Below, piece by piece: positions 1 to 11,670 of a stretch of 64,000 bases of DNA. How positions within the stretch are numbered: the stretch's first letter is position 1; each line of letters starts with the position of its first letter. The DNA lies in the NCBI GenBank assembly GCA_036172665.1, contig CM069877.1:27677001-27741000 (forward strand), read 5' to 3'. The position numbers and the translations under genes were made by a program. This stretch comes from Prosopocoilus inquinatus (taxonomy: Eukaryota > Arthropoda > Insecta > Coleoptera > Lucanidae). The notes under the pieces were generated by a model. The model did not search any database. It saw nothing but the letters and a program-made list of their open reading frames with translations, and had not been told where the DNA came from.

Positions 1-1400
1 TTTCTTCGACCTAGTTTCCCCGTTTCCCAGCGAGAAACGTCGAAGTACTCCCCTCTGATGTCGGCATGGCCGACTGTCAAAATAACCTCCTCGTGGACGA
101 TCCGTGTTCGATTGAGTTCATCCTAGTCGGAGGGAATTTTCAGGCCGATTGCTGGGTCGTTCCCAACCTAAGGGGGGTCACTAACTCTCAGTCAATCTCT
201 CCTCCGCGAGAGTCGTGTGATTGTAGATAGTCACCGCGGTTGTATTCACACTGGAGCACGCCAGCGCGCGACCCAATATTTCAGTCACGTGCGGCTCCAA
301 TAAGCCATCACGGAACCAATCTCGCTCGAAGAAGTCAACCGTGGGCTTCCTCGTGAGTTCAAAGGCCCATTCCATGCACTTCTAGACGATTTCAGGGACG
401 TCTTCTACGAAATCGGTCCCATAAACGCAACGGCCACAATTATGCACCGGGTCGTTATTCAAAAAAAAAAAAAAATAGGAAAGATTTCAATTGTTTTCAG
501 TAGAGCTAAAGTAAATAAACAAGAAAAAGGATTGCAATTACGTTAAGTAAGATACTGAAGCTTGGAAAAAATCCAGGAGGAATCGATCGGCTCACCTACT
601 TTGGTTGCGAATATTTTCAAAGGTCTTTCATATATGAGTTTTTCCTTCTTCCCGGAAAAATATTCCTCCGTGCATCATGCCGTTGGAACTAATTTTTTCC
701 ATGATATGTTATTTGGGGGGACGGATCGAGAATACCTTTTTTGCGTCGTCGAGTACGGGATCCCTCCGATTGTTCGCACAACGATCCCCTAGGAGTGCCC
801 TGAACCAGGAGTTACGTGGTGTCCAACAGTTTTGCATACGCGCTCAAGAGCGTCTTCCTCAAAAAAGAGAATCTGATGAGGTCAGCTCCCTTCGATTCAG
901 TAAGTATGCGCGGTGATATGCCCACTTCCACAGCAGAGACCATGAAATCGTCCGTGAAATAGGCGAAAGTCATGGTATGACCAGGCGCCGACTTCGAAGG
1001 CGGGGTGCCAGGCAACAGCAAAGGTCCCGAAGGGTTGGTGAAGGACAGCCAGTACCACAGGAGGACACACCATTGTCTCCCCAACCAGTTCCGTCGGATG
1101 TGCAAGCCGCATCCGGAAGTGCACCGTTTGTGATGTGAGGTCGTCAAGTGCGGGACCTTCTTTTGACGTTGGTTTAGATTATCCCAACACGCGGCTATAA
1201 GGACCCAAATAACGCCTATACTCGAATCAAGTGTGAAGATATTTATAAATATAATAATTAATATTTTAAAGAATTTAAAGTAATATAAGATCCTATTATA
1301 AAAGCTACAATAGTTCCAATATTTTTTATGGAATTCCTTAGTTAAGAAAAAACCGAGTCAGCGAGATCTCGGAATTCTTCCGGATTAAACAAGCAAATTG
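1..1400. other. Unassigned, GC-richer segment
   Basis: The first 1.2 kb is visibly less AT-rich than the rest of the left half. It has only short open frames (for example minus strand 181-375 and 812-1147) with no motif I recognise, and an A-run at 461-474. It could be a decayed retroelement, but nothing proves that. From about 1200 the composition returns to the AT-rich background. Confidence 0.3.
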
Positions 1401-1409
1401 TGGAAATCC

Positions 1410-1657
1410 TTATGTGTCAGTATTTATACCTGCCATTTTACGAATATATTCGAAATAGCAGATCGTTCAAAGTTAAACATGAAATTATTTTGCAATTTTT
1501 GCACTTTCTCGTAAGTATAAATTCCATCTGCGCCCAATGGTTGGATTACATTACACAATAATAATCCGGAAGTAGAGAAAAATAAATCATCGAGAGCTTC
1601 AAGAACACAGCATTACATAAATCGCTCACGCCCACCGGAAAGTAGGTCAACTCCAGA
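1410..1657 (+). repeat. Dispersed repeat, copy A, left half
   Basis: About 205 bp here (TGTGTCAGTATTTA onward) match 13956-14162 with scattered substitutions. The match resumes on the far side of the Tc1 element, where 10113-10166 resembles 14175-14220 (both contain GACAGTTCAT and AACTCATGTCG). The repeat was therefore one unit that the Tc1 element split. Its class is unknown; it has no clear coding potential. Confidence 0.7.
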
Positions 1658-1687
1658 TATACACTGCTCCAATAAATTAACGCACCA

Positions 1688-3035
1688 TGCAATAAAATAA
1701 GAAAATTTCGATTTTTTATTCAAAATTTATAGTAATTGGTATTCCTATGAAATAGCTAAGCATACGAGGTTCATTTTTCGACATTTATTTATATTTGATT
1801 ATCATTTAAGGCTGTTTGCTCGGCCCCAAAATCGTTTTTCCCATTTCCTGGGCTTATTTTTCATTAAAATCGTACCAATTTTTCGCGAAAAATTTTTAAA
1901 TAGATTGTGTTAGGCGGCTAAAGGCTCGTTTTTCGAGAATTGCCAAAAAGGCCTTAAAAAAAAAATTAAAATTAAAAAAAATCGAAAATATAAGCCTTTA
2001 GCCGAAATTTCGCAGTATTCAATAATAATAAACCGTTTAGTTTTATTTTTCATTTTTAAAAATAAGGTCAGGAAATGGGAAACAAATTTGAAATTTTCGG
2101 AATGAAATCGCTGAAATCAAATGTGGTATGTGATACACGCTAGCTCCGCCTTCGGGCCTAGTGCAAGAGGGGCGAATTCGCACATTCATTCTCCCGATTT
2201 AGTGACAGATGAAGAGTATGAGTGAGAGCGAATGCGTTTCAGTGCGTGTATGAGTGAAACACAGAATACACGCACCGTAAACACACGAACGCTACCGAGC
2301 GCTGCCAGAAAATAATTCTACAAAGATTTCTCTTTTCAGAGTCGTGCTTTTTGGTAAATTTTTTTACGGTACATTGAAAGAAACATTTTTGTCATAATAA
2401 ACTTCTGCAAATCTGGTAGTCATGCACTTAATTAGTTTAAAAAAGGGGATGTTCAATATTTTGCCCAATATTTTGTTATTTATTTGTGTACACATTTACC
2501 TTGACATCATTAAAAATGCCTGTTAATGCATGTAATTAATATTATGTGATAACACAGGAATAAACAATAAGTAAAATGGGTCGGTGATGTAACATTTTGA
2601 ATATCAAGTTCACCCAAATAGTGAAACGGAACTGCGTCAAATAATTTTGTTTCTACACAACTAATTGAATAAAATACAAATACTTGATGAATACGAGGAT
2701 TCAGATCTCATCAACTGTAACCTAATCTACAACCACGGTTTCAAATTTGTAAGTGCATCTGCATTATACGATATTTTTAAACATTCGTCAAGCATCTCAA
2801 AAAAAAAATTAAAAGCTTGTTTTTGATCCTGTTAATATTAACGTTCTGGTGATAATAGTGCGGCCATTTTGAATCATATTGTACTACACACTAAAAGAAT
2901 CTGGAACACGTAATACGTTCTGTTGTAAATACGAGGAGTTAGTTATTGTTGCTATCATGTATTCGTCCGTTTGTTTATTTCCGTGTTTTTTAAGTTTCTC
3001 TAGAAACAAGTTTAAAGTTGCATTCAAACTAATAG
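1688..3035. other. Non-coding AT-rich DNA inside the Tc1 unit
   Basis: I see no convincing gene. The stretch includes A/T runs and one less AT-rich patch at about 2130-2310 with GAGTG/GAATGCG-like motifs. That patch might be a fragment of another repeat. Confidence 0.4.
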
Positions 3036-3152
3036 CGTTTTCCACTGGCTGCACTAGTGCGCACTGAGTGTATTTCCAACTCGTTTCAGCTTTATGTAAT
3101 AAAACGAGATGGAGATACACTCAGTGCATACCGGTGCAGCCAGCAGAAAACG
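3036..3152. repeat. Foldback element with ~50-bp imperfect arms
   Basis: The sequence from CGTTTTCCACTGGCTGCA to the centre near 3090 is repeated in reverse complement up to 3152, with a few mismatches and a short loop. It would fold into a long hairpin. It looks like a very small non-autonomous foldback or MITE. No target duplication was identified. Confidence 0.65.
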
Positions 3153-3700
3153 ATATAATAAAATAACTCAAATATGTATGCACAACAATTGTCTCAATTT
3201 TTTTTTAGTGGACATAGTACAGTTAGATATTATATGGCATTATATAATATGGAATCTTGCAGAGCAGATTTCAAATACAGATCTATTTCAGAATTGTCAC
3301 CAATTTATCAGAAAGAGGTTTCAACTGTCCAGATCGATCAGGATCGTTATTTTAATTTTCTTTTAAAGCCAGTATAGGCAGCATATGTTCTAAATGAAAA
3401 TATTTTAACTTCGGCTTCATTTTATGCCAAAAATTGTCATCTTTTTTAATCTGAAAAAGAAAACGTATTACAGGTGTGTTGTAAATGTAAATTGTTGTTA
3501 TTTTTTCTAAAATCGTCTATAATTTCTATTTTATACACTAGTCTTCAAAACCAAATCGGTTTTACTTATTTTATTGTCAAAATTATAGCTTTCGTGTGCT
3601 TAAAAGTTGAAACTATTTCAAAAATAATCTTATAAGATTTCAGAAAAAAATAATGTATTATGAGGAATTCAGAACTTTCTTGACGTTTATGTAAATAACA
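3153..3700. other. Non-coding stretch
   Basis: AT-rich DNA with short random frames only. I see nothing in it. Confidence 0.4.
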
Positions 3701-3708
3701 TTACTTGT

Positions 3709-4330
3709 TCACATATCATTCCCAAAGGTGTCCATACAACGAATACAACTATTCGTTAAAGCCAACTGCCCTTGAATCCGATAATAGTAGATATGTGTTT
3801 TCTTCAGTTTCACAGTATTGCCATCCAAAAAGAAATAGGGCATAACTTTCATCTTTGCTGCTTCCTGAGGAGTTATTTTGAACTTCGCTAACTTATAGGG
3901 ACACTTGATCTCAATTATAGCATCCTCACCAACTAGTCCATCAGGACTAGCTCCAAGATACGGCATTTCTTTAGATATAAATAATCCGCCGTTCAACTTT
4001 ATGTCCAAATTCCTGTGAAAATTGTTTTCTCGCAATTTCTTCATGGTTACGGCACCAATTTGTAACTATACTTTCGAAAAATTAGAGGAAATTAATTTTT
4101 ACGCCAATTTTTTGGTATCAGTTGTATGACGTCTTTTACAGACAATATCAAATTTCGTTGCTGTTAGTCTTCGCTCTTTATGCCATTTCACTTTGGTGTT
4201 TTGGCCAACAGTGTTTCCCTCTAACGATTCTAACTCTACCTGGGTCCTGCTCAAGTAGTTCATTAAAGATGATTTATTTTCTTCTAAGTTTTTAAGAGGG
4301 ATCACCTCTTCTATTAGTCCGTAGTCACCC
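3709..4330 (-). pseudogene. YqaJ-type (lambda-exonuclease-fold) nuclease remnant
   Basis: Two minus-strand frames belong to one YqaJ-like domain. The upstream part (4099-4305) holds the KWHKERRLTATKF helix that opens this domain. The downstream part (3709-4044) holds the nuclease core: ASPDGLV supplies the metal-binding aspartate, EIKCP the E-x-K pair, and YYYRIQGQL the following helix. YqaJ proteins are restriction-fold exonucleases related to viral recombinases and are common in insect mobile elements. The segment between the two frames is missing or shifted, with stops, so this is a pseudogene. It probably came from a transposon now fossilised in the Tc1 unit. Confidence 0.75.
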
Positions 4331-4423
4331 TCAGCTTCGGCTGCCTGTTTTCTTTTCTACCTTGCCCAAGAAATAGTCGTGCTCTGCATTTTCGGTAAAA
4401 ACGGTTCCTACGCAACTTTGACG

Positions 4424-5537
4424 TATACAGTGTACCCGTATAGAAAGATGATTAAATTAGCAAAAGGTGCAGGTTCGAGAGCTTATTAAGAATCCATTTT
4501 CAAATATTACTTGTCATGGCCAACTTGATTATATTGAGATGCGGTTTGAACTAGTTTGCACGATAATTTAAGTACTTTTATGGGCACTTAATAAAACTAA
4601 TCCCATTTTTACAAATTTTCAATAATCTAACCTAACCTTAAAATTTTAAATTGGTGACATGTCGACAGTTTTGTAAAGATTTGTTTTTGAATTTATTGAA
4701 GACATGTATGTAATATAAGCTCTCCTTAAGGACTGCAGAACTTTAAATAGGTCTCGATTCACTTGATTGCGACTATACGTATACCAAGTGCTACAAGAAC
4801 GTAGAACTTACTCGTGAAATATACGAAGCTCAGTATCCAGAAAAGGCTACACAGATGAAGCTGCAGTGCCACTGATCGTTCGTGGACAATCGTGTACAAG
4901 CGATTAAAATTTTAGACCAATGAAATTCTTATCTTTTTGGCACATCATACCCCTAGCTGATGTGATATTGGTTTAAAATTTTAATGGCTCGCTCACCATT
5001 GGCTGCAATCGATCAGTGCCACTGCAGAATAACTTGATAAACAAAAAGCAAAATTTCTGTGATCATGGCACTAGCGATTTCTGTTCGTAAAAAGAATAAG
5101 TTCGGTTTTTCAAAATTTTGAAGAAGTCTCCATATCGTGTGCTACATCATTGCATTCAGAAATAAATTTTCTCTTATAAAGGTCAAGAAAATTAGGGAGT
5201 ACCAATTTAAAATTTTAAGGTTAGGTTAGATTATTGAAAATTTGTAAAAATTAGATTAGTTTTATTAAGTGCCCATAAAAGTAATTAAATTATCATGCAA
5301 ACTAGTTCAAACCGCATCTCAATATCTTAAATAACAAAAAAGTTACGGCAAATAAAAGAAATGAGGAGATATTGGTTTTAGTAAAATTTTAACCAAGTTG
5401 GCCATGACAAGTAAGTTTGAAAATGGATTCTTAATGAGCTCACGAACCTGCATCTTTTTGCTACTTTAATCATCTCTCTATCTCTTCAAAGACAGAAGTT
5501 ACCCATGCTGTCCCTACGTATCCGGGCACACTGTATA
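4424..5537. mobile_element. Non-autonomous TIR element (MITE), 1.1 kb
   Basis: The ends read TATACAGTGTACCCG at 4424 and, in reverse complement, TATACAGTGTGCCCGG at 5537, consistent with TA target duplication. Inside them, about 200 bp near 4450-4655 are repeated inverted at about 5203-5475, including GGTTAGGTTAGATTATTG in the right arm. No transposase frame is present, so mobilisation would have been in trans. Confidence 0.75.
4861..5027. mobile_element. 167-bp MITE nested in the larger MITE
   Basis: It begins CTGCAGTGCCACTGATCG and ends with the inverted copy, one mismatch in 18. The arms continue imperfectly inward (AAAATTTTAGACCAATG against TTGGTTTAAAATTTT). It has no coding capacity. 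The CAGTG ends recall hAT-type termini, but a clean 8-bp duplication is not obvious. Confidence 0.6.
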
Positions 5538-6750
5538 CTTTGGTATATTTGCCTGGACTTTTCCCGATCATTCTCTTATAAATGCGGTGGTGATATTGCT
5601 CACTGAAATTTTAAGAAAGGCTCGCAGCGTGGCATTTCACTTCGTAGCTATTTTTCAAAGAGAAGTTAACTCTTTTTCCACCAAAAAATTTTGAAACAAT
5701 TGAAATGTACGTCTCCGCTGCATTAATGTTCATATTTAAAAGTAAACTGTGCATTATGCGTCAAATGATTGCAGCAAGCAATAATATCATGAAGTCATCC
5801 ACATTCTACTAAGTCTGGAACTGAATTAATTTCATTATCTTTGAACCCGGTGCAAAAATAAACGTCACAATCAGAATGATCGCCGATTACGTGCTTAGGG
5901 CAATGAATTATCCTCCTTTTTTAACGCATTAACTTGCTCTATGAGCGTCGGTACATTAGAGCAGTATTAATTCCTATTCCAATAATCATAAGCACAATTA
6001 TTCTGTATAATGTATATTTTTTCTTTACGTCCACTTTAAACCGCAATACTTCATTGTGCCTAATTTTAGTGCAGAATCTAGTCTAGTGTAGTCTAGATAA
6101 AAAAGCAACCCACGTAAAATTAAAAAAAAAAAACAATTTTATAGGGGTAATAATAACGGTAATGAAACAACAAAATGACGTTATTGATTTACAGAGGAAC
6201 ATGTTATGCGTTTTTTTTTGTGTCGTTTCAATTCTGATAAACTTTCACTTTCCGACAGACGTAGTTTTATTTTCCGAGTTTTACATAGTTTCTGTGTTAG
6301 ATCAGGTCGCCGTTTTTATTTACATCACTTTTACATAAAAAAATTTACTCATCTGAGTGTGCGCTCGACCTTAGAATTTGCAGGAGGCCGCGGGCGGTAG
6401 CCATGTGAATGAGGCCTTATCGGAATATTCTCTTGTGGGTGTGTCAAACTGACACGTAAACCAATCAAAAATAAAGATCAGTGACAGCAGAGTCATAAAT
6501 TACAAGGAAAATGTTTAGGTGGTAATTCTGTTCTCTGTTCTTTTCGTTTGTGTGTAAAAATGCAGGAACACATGTTGAACGTATGTTTCTTCTAAATATA
6601 TGCGAAAAATAGTGATACGCCCATTTGAAATCGAGTTCAGCTGTAAGCGAGCATACAGCCTTAAGGGTGATTCCATAATATTAAATCACATGCAAGTTCA
6701 AAAAATCAATTTTAATTTTAATTGAAGTTTGTTCTTGTCCGATGAAAATT
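5538..6750. other. Non-coding stretch
   Basis: Degenerate AT-rich sequence with an A-run at 6122-6131 and no supported gene. The 64-aa frame at 6206-6400 has no recognisable motif and is treated as chance. Confidence 0.4.
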
Positions 6751-6755
6751 GTGTC

Positions 6756-6790
6756 CAGACGAAGCTATAAATCTATAGCGAAACGTTGAG
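6756..6790 (+). ncRNA. Decayed hammerhead-ribozyme-like core
   Basis: The order of motifs is that of a hammerhead core. CAGACGA stands where CUGAUGA is expected, followed by a six-base stem GCTATA-AATC-TATAGC and then GAAAC. Two substitutions in the first conserved box suggest a dead copy. Such motifs occur in Penelope-like retroelements and in small self-cleaving retroelements. This is inference from layout only. Confidence 0.4.
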
Positions 6791-7478
6791 TGTGTTCTCT
6801 TCATTTTTCTGTCCGGTTTGAGATTAAAAAAACTTTGTACTTTTAATTTTAATGTTTAAACTTCGGTTTTATTCTTAAAGTGACTTTATTGTTTTTTGTT
6901 TTTGTGTTTCTTCGTCATTATACCACACGAATTTCCAAATTTGACCAAAGAAGAATGCGGCCAAGTAGTGGTATTGGTAGAATAAGACTGAAGCTATTGT
7001 CGAGTAGGAGAAAAATTCGGTGTGTCCCAAATCGCGATGTGCCGAATGGTGCGAAGGTATAGAGATTGGTAATTATTCTCGAAGGCCTAGGAAAGGCAGA
7101 CATGGTGCAACAACCCGTGTTCAAACCATTTTTTGATACTTTTTGCTTTAGAACAGAGGTTCGCTACAAGCAAAAATTTCCAATTTGAACTAAGGAAAGT
7201 GCATGGGGTTAGCATTAGCATCGAAAGTGTTTACTAACATCTTGGGAAAGCTAATTTGACATGTCATATTGCTGTGATATTGAACAGCTCGGCTAGAATA
7301 CAATAGAAAAGAAAAGTACTTGCGGTTATTGTTATGACCAAAAATCGTTTCCATGAAAGTTTTGTTTGTTAATAAAGTTTTTTTTTTCTATTGTCTACAT
7401 TTATTTATACAGAATCCCTAAGCTAAAAAGGAGAAAAAGTTGTATGATTTAGTAAGAATTTCAATGTTTTGTTAGGAC
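6791..7478. other. Non-coding stretch
   Basis: Short overlapping frames on both strands between 6880 and 7124 mirror each other and carry no motif. I see no supported gene. Confidence 0.4.
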
Positions 7479-7804
7479 ATGTCTAGCCTTTTTGACAGTC
7501 CGGAAGACATAAAAATTGCTTGTCCTTCTACGTCCACCTGGTTGGAGAAAAAGTTTGTGGAACTTTTCGGGGAGGACGTAGGTGTCGAGTCCGGATCTGC
7601 CAGGAGGCCCAAAACACCCGAGCCGGAGCTGCGGTCTTCAGAAGAGGAGACGAAGTCCGATCCTTCCTCTGGAGTATCATACCTACTGCCCCGGAGCTCA
7701 TGTCTGATGAACAGTTAGAGGATGCCATAAAGAAGCTCCCAGAGAGCTTCTTTATAAACCAAAAGGGCGGTAGGAGGCGATATCTCCTGAAGTTACCAGG
7801 GTGA
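7479..7804 (+). pseudogene. Unknown acidic ORF, frame-broken
   Basis: A frame from ATG at 7479 encodes an acidic, E/S/P-rich stretch (TPEPELRSSEEE) and stops at 7718. In an overlapping frame the sequence continues plausibly with SDEQLEDAIKKLPESFF and a basic tail up to 7804. The codon character of the two halves fits one former protein with a shift near 7680. I do not recognise the family. The less AT-rich composition compared with its surroundings suggests a remnant of a mobile-element protein. Confidence 0.4.
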
Positions 7805-7998
7805 GGTCACATGAAACTTCTGAAGAAGGATGCGCTCCGAATGGGGCCCCTGAAGTGGCCTGTTATATAATTTTGGGGTTGCTGAAATTAAGAATTTAGT
7901 TTAGAGTTCATTTCATTTTATTGCGTTTAGAAAACCTTAAATTTTTTATGTTGAGGTTAGATTTCCCATTTTGGCACTTTTTTGTACATAAATTTACC

Positions 7999-8108
7999 TA
8001 TATAAACGCGCATGTATTATGTATAATTTAGTCTTGTTCGAGCCATCAGACAGTTAATTTTGTTGTCAGAGTCATAAGTCTTCAGTTCAATCGTCAATCT
8101 TCAAAATG
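7999..8108 (+). promoter_or_regulatory. Candidate core promoter and one-codon first exon
   Basis: TATATAAA lies at 7999-8006. An initiator-like TTAGTC places A at 8030, 31 bases after the TATA start. A leader of about 75 bases ends in AAAATG, directly followed by a consensus splice donor GTAAG at 8109. A first exon holding only the start codon is common in insect secreted and cuticle genes. I find no matching second exon downstream, so this may be an orphaned gene start carried by a mobile element. Confidence 0.4.
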
Positions 8109-8109
8109 G

Positions 8110-9189
8110 TAAGAATTATTTAAAAATTGGTTAATTTATTTTATTTCATGAGTTTATATTTCGAAATGAAGGGAACTTTGAAAATACTTACATTTCGAAT
8201 TAAAACTTCAATGCATGTCTGATCAAGAAAATACATAATCCATCTCGAGGCTGATCTAAATATAAGAGAGTATCATATACACTTATGCGCTCTATATTTG
8301 ATTCAACTTAATGCAAATATTTTGTTTAACGAATCCAAAGCATAGTTATTTAGATTCGCAAACAAATTATCCATGCAAGAGATTCAACCACCGTCTCGAA
8401 CATTATGTAACGAAGTGATTGTCAAAATCATTTTTGCGCTTCTTGGTTGCAATAAATTCAAGGAAATATCTTATCCTGTTAAGTTAGAGCATAATTATTT
8501 AGAGTGACAGATAATTTATTTACGCGGGACCTATGCTGTTCAATATCGATTAGTAACGGTCCCGATTGTCAGAGATCAACTTCTGCGCTGGTCGCTGTTG
8601 ATGGTATGAGCGTCTGTGTTGCCAGGAACAAGCTGAAGAATTATTTAGTTTTTCTGGTGACCTTTTGCATGAACAAAAGCGTGTTTGCAATAAATTTACA
8701 TGACCTGAGTGTCATAGATCAACTTCTGCGCTGGTTATGTATCATTTCTTGAAAGTAACATTGTCTTGTGATCAAATAACATTCTGTTCCTCTAAAATAA
8801 ACTTCAAAATATTAATATTAATTTAATAATTTCATTTAATTAATTAATTCGCTAATGTCAAACCCGTTGAACGACATGTCACTAATCACAGTTGGTACAT
8901 CTGAAATATTTATAAATCAACTTAACAAAAAATAAATGTCTTGTATTTTAATTACGTGTTTTAGTTACTTGTCTGATATTAGACCATAAGTGTCACTGTT
9001 AAAGATCAATTGCAACATTTTTCACTTTTACAAAACGGATTTCAATTAATGAACACTCGTAGAATTTTTCTTTCAATGTGCCCTCTGGAGCCCGTGGAGT
9101 TAACTGTAATATCGATCCATAGAAAAATCAGTTTCTTAATTAGACCCTGAGACGAATTATTTCATATTAAGATATATAGTGCTTTAAAA
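8110..9189. other. Non-coding stretch with a 25-bp direct repeat
   Basis: Mostly AT-rich DNA. A 25-bp motif containing AGATCAACTTCTGCGCTGGT occurs at 8568-8592 and again at 8711-8735 with one difference, which probably marks a local duplication. No supported gene. Confidence 0.5.
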
Positions 9190-9850
9190 CACATAGCAAT
9201 GTCTGTCCAAGATCCAGCCTTGTCTACAGAACATCGCACCGATCACTTGGAATTTGTTAGATTTCATGTGATTTGGTTATAGAACGATTGGAGTCGAGTT
9301 CTCTTTAGAAACGAATCCAGATTTTGTTTTTACAAATGTGATGGACGTGTTCGTGTATACCAACGACCAACTGAGCGGTATGCTCACTGCAACATTTGCA
9401 TACCGCATTATTCGGCGGAAGCCTTTTTATGGCGTGAGTAAGAATTTCTTTGACAGCATGCATGGGCGTAGTGGTGTTACATAATAAAAAAACTTAATGC
9501 CTTTCTGTATTCAACGGACATCCTACAAGATCATGTCGTGCCATTTGTGTCCTATATCGGACGCATTTTTTTTTATTAAAGCAAGATAATGTTCGGCACG
9601 TGTTGGGAAAGTTCAAAATTGCTTAGAGGAGATTTAAATTGATGCAATGGTTTATCCAGAAAGAAGTTCAGACCTCAGTCCCATTGAGCATATCTGGGAC
9701 ACACTTGGTAGTTATCTGAAAGCACTCAGAGATAATCCGAAACAAGTTAATAAATTGGAAGAGGTGGGGCGTTGGCTTGTGGAAATATGGAACGGAACGA
9801 ATTGGAGCAAAATGACATAACTTCGCTTATTCTATGTGTGGATCGTCGAT
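9190..9850 (+). pseudogene. Tc1-type transposase remnant
   Basis: Conceptual translation across several frameshifts and stops gives the order of Tc1 catalytic-domain motifs: a WSRVLF-NESRF block (first catalytic aspartate region, here changed to N), VRVYQRPTERYA, a region around KQDNVRHV matching the second DDE motif, and a final SDLSPIEHIWDTLG-like block with the third acidic position. No long open frame survives. It sits inside inverted repeats of the right type, so it is probably the original core of the 8.4-kb unit. Confidence 0.75.
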
Positions 9851-10061
9851 AACAATCTGTTGTTCCAAATAGAGGTGACAATACCCGACATTGGTGTCAT
9901 TTATTAAAAAATGTAGTTTCTCAAGTTTTTCGACTTTTGATTTTATTGGTTTTTATTGTTTATTTTTTACTTGTAAATGACGATTTTATAACACATTAAA
10001 CAGTTGGTATCAAATTGTTTCAAACCAACATCAACCGTTTCAAATTTTAAATTTTACTGAT
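9851..10061. other. Tc1 3' untranslated part
   Basis: Short AT-rich spacer between the decayed transposase and the right inverted repeat. No gene. Confidence 0.4.
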
Positions 10062-10369
10062 TGGTGCGTTAATTTCTTGGAGCAGTGTATATATCGATAG
10101 ATTTTCCGATAGCAGACAGTTCATTGTTATCCTGATTACAGTGGTAAACTCATGTCGTTTTATACTGATAATAGAGTTATTTTAACATCTACGCATGCGC
10201 GTTACCGCACGACGTTAATAGAGCACATATTACGGTGTTGTGTTACGTTGACGTTAGTACTGATCGCGATTATTCGTAGAAGCATCGTAAATAATCGCTG
10301 TTTACTTTTGAGCGCTGAAAATTGTTTTAACATCAGAAATAATAACTTAATTTTATATGCAATCAAAAA

Positions 10370-10606
10370 ATGTTGAGAAAAGAATTGAAGAAGTTAAGAT
10401 TCACTTCTGATGATGATCTGGCTTTATTAAGAGAAACACTATCACAAAACCCATTCCAAAATCCAGACCAATGGAAAGTGGTACAAGATAATCTTGTAAA
10501 AGTAACTGAAAAACAATATCCAATTAGGATATTAAAAGATCGCTTGCAGTTGCTTGTAGATTCATGGGTTAAAAAAGATAAAGTGGACAGAGACAGGTTG
10601 ATATAA
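10370..10606 (+). CDS. Myb/SANT-like DNA-binding domain fragment
   Basis: This 78-aa frame opens with a basic KELKKLRFTSDDDLALLRE helix, then NPFQNPDQWKVVQDNL and LKDRLQLLVDSWVKKDK. That helix-turn-helix pattern with spaced tryptophans is typical of the Myb/SANT-like proteins scattered through insect and aphid genomes, often beside transposons. The known proteins are longer, so this is likely a truncated copy. No promoter or partner gene is visible. The domain assignment is by pattern only. Confidence 0.5.
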   Translation: MLRKELKKLRFTSDDDLALLRETLSQNPFQNPDQWKVVQDNLVKVTEKQYPIRILKDRLQLLVDSWVKKDKVDRDRLI

Positions 10607-10737
10607 TTGCAACACAATTTTTAGTCAAAACACCATAAGATGACCTAAGCAATTAGCTTATCTCGGAGCCTGTATACAGCCTTGATGCACGATGAGATAT
10701 TTTCATGAGATTTTTGTCTCACGTTTACAAATTCAAT

Positions 10738-11670
10738 ATATTTCTTGATTTTTACGAAGAGCGCTGTTGAAACAATAAAGATTTTGGCACTTATGTAGCG
10801 CTAGTTTAACCAATTGAAAACACGGAAAAAATTCTGCACTCTTAAAAATCACTTTTTCATCACTCAATTTTTATAATATTCTTATTGCAAACAACTTTAA
10901 ATACAAAACAAATCTTCGGGTTTAACAAGACAAACTGCAGTCAATTTTACATACCACATCCGGTGGAGAATTCTGAAAGAAACATAAGAATCGTCATTGG
11001 AAAATCCATATCCATAACCCCACAAAAAGTAACATAAACTTTGTAACTTTTTGTATTATAAATTTGTGTTTCATTGTACCTACCCATCAGAAAATAGTCC
11101 GTGGGAGATAAATCTGTCCCTCTGCTGGCCAGCCGATGTCTCCGTTATTTCTTTTTAGAAAACATGTTAGTTAAACAATCAGCAACTCAGGCGTCATGAG
11201 AGAGCATCTTGTTGAAATCAACTGTTTATCAATGTATTTCATAAGAAACGTTTTTACGAAAAGTTAGGTATCCGTTTTCAGACAATGAAAATTTTTAAGT
11301 TCGGTGTGTTGTTCTAACAGCTACTCGTCATTGATGACTTTGTATTTGGCTCGTCGGCATCGGATCGTATCACAATTTGAAGGAAATTTGTATTTCCTTC
11401 TAACTGGCTTCTTATAAATGTACAAAATTTTATTCGCCATTCATTATCACCGGGCAGAAGAAGTTCCATTTTTTTACTCTTCATATCACTTAATGTGGCA
11501 GCTTTGAAAGAAATTGGTTTGTTGAGCTAGAAGTATTATTTTGCACTGAAAGCAGGAGTTGTTTACAATTAAAATATTATGGCGTTTTCAATTGATCTAG
11601 CTAGCGCCATGTAAGCGTCAACATCTTGATTGTTTCCACAGCGCTCTTTGTAAAAATCAAGAAATTGAAA
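10738..11670. mobile_element. Non-autonomous element with ~85-bp inverted repeats
   Basis: About 85 bp at 10738-10822 (TTTCTTGATTTTTACGAAGA onward) recur in reverse complement at 11584-11670 with roughly 85 percent identity. The 760-bp middle has no open frame. A weaker inverted match, GAGATTTTTGTCTC at 10707 against GAGACAAAAATCTC at 12206, flanks it and may be the remains of a larger unit. Confidence 0.6.

Larger units (their letters stand above)
1658..10091 (+). mobile_element. Tc1-type transposon, 8.4 kb, packed with nested insertions
   Basis: A 30-bp inverted repeat beginning TATACACTGCTCC (1658-1687) is matched in reverse at 10062-10091 with one mismatch. Both ends carry the TA dinucleotide expected of Tc1/mariner targets. 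A decayed Tc1-type transposase lies near the right end (9190-9850). An autonomous Tc1 is about 1.6 kb, so most of the 8.4 kb is later insertion: a YqaJ pseudogene, MITEs and unassigned AT-rich DNA. The unit interrupts the repeat described at 1410. Confidence 0.7.
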
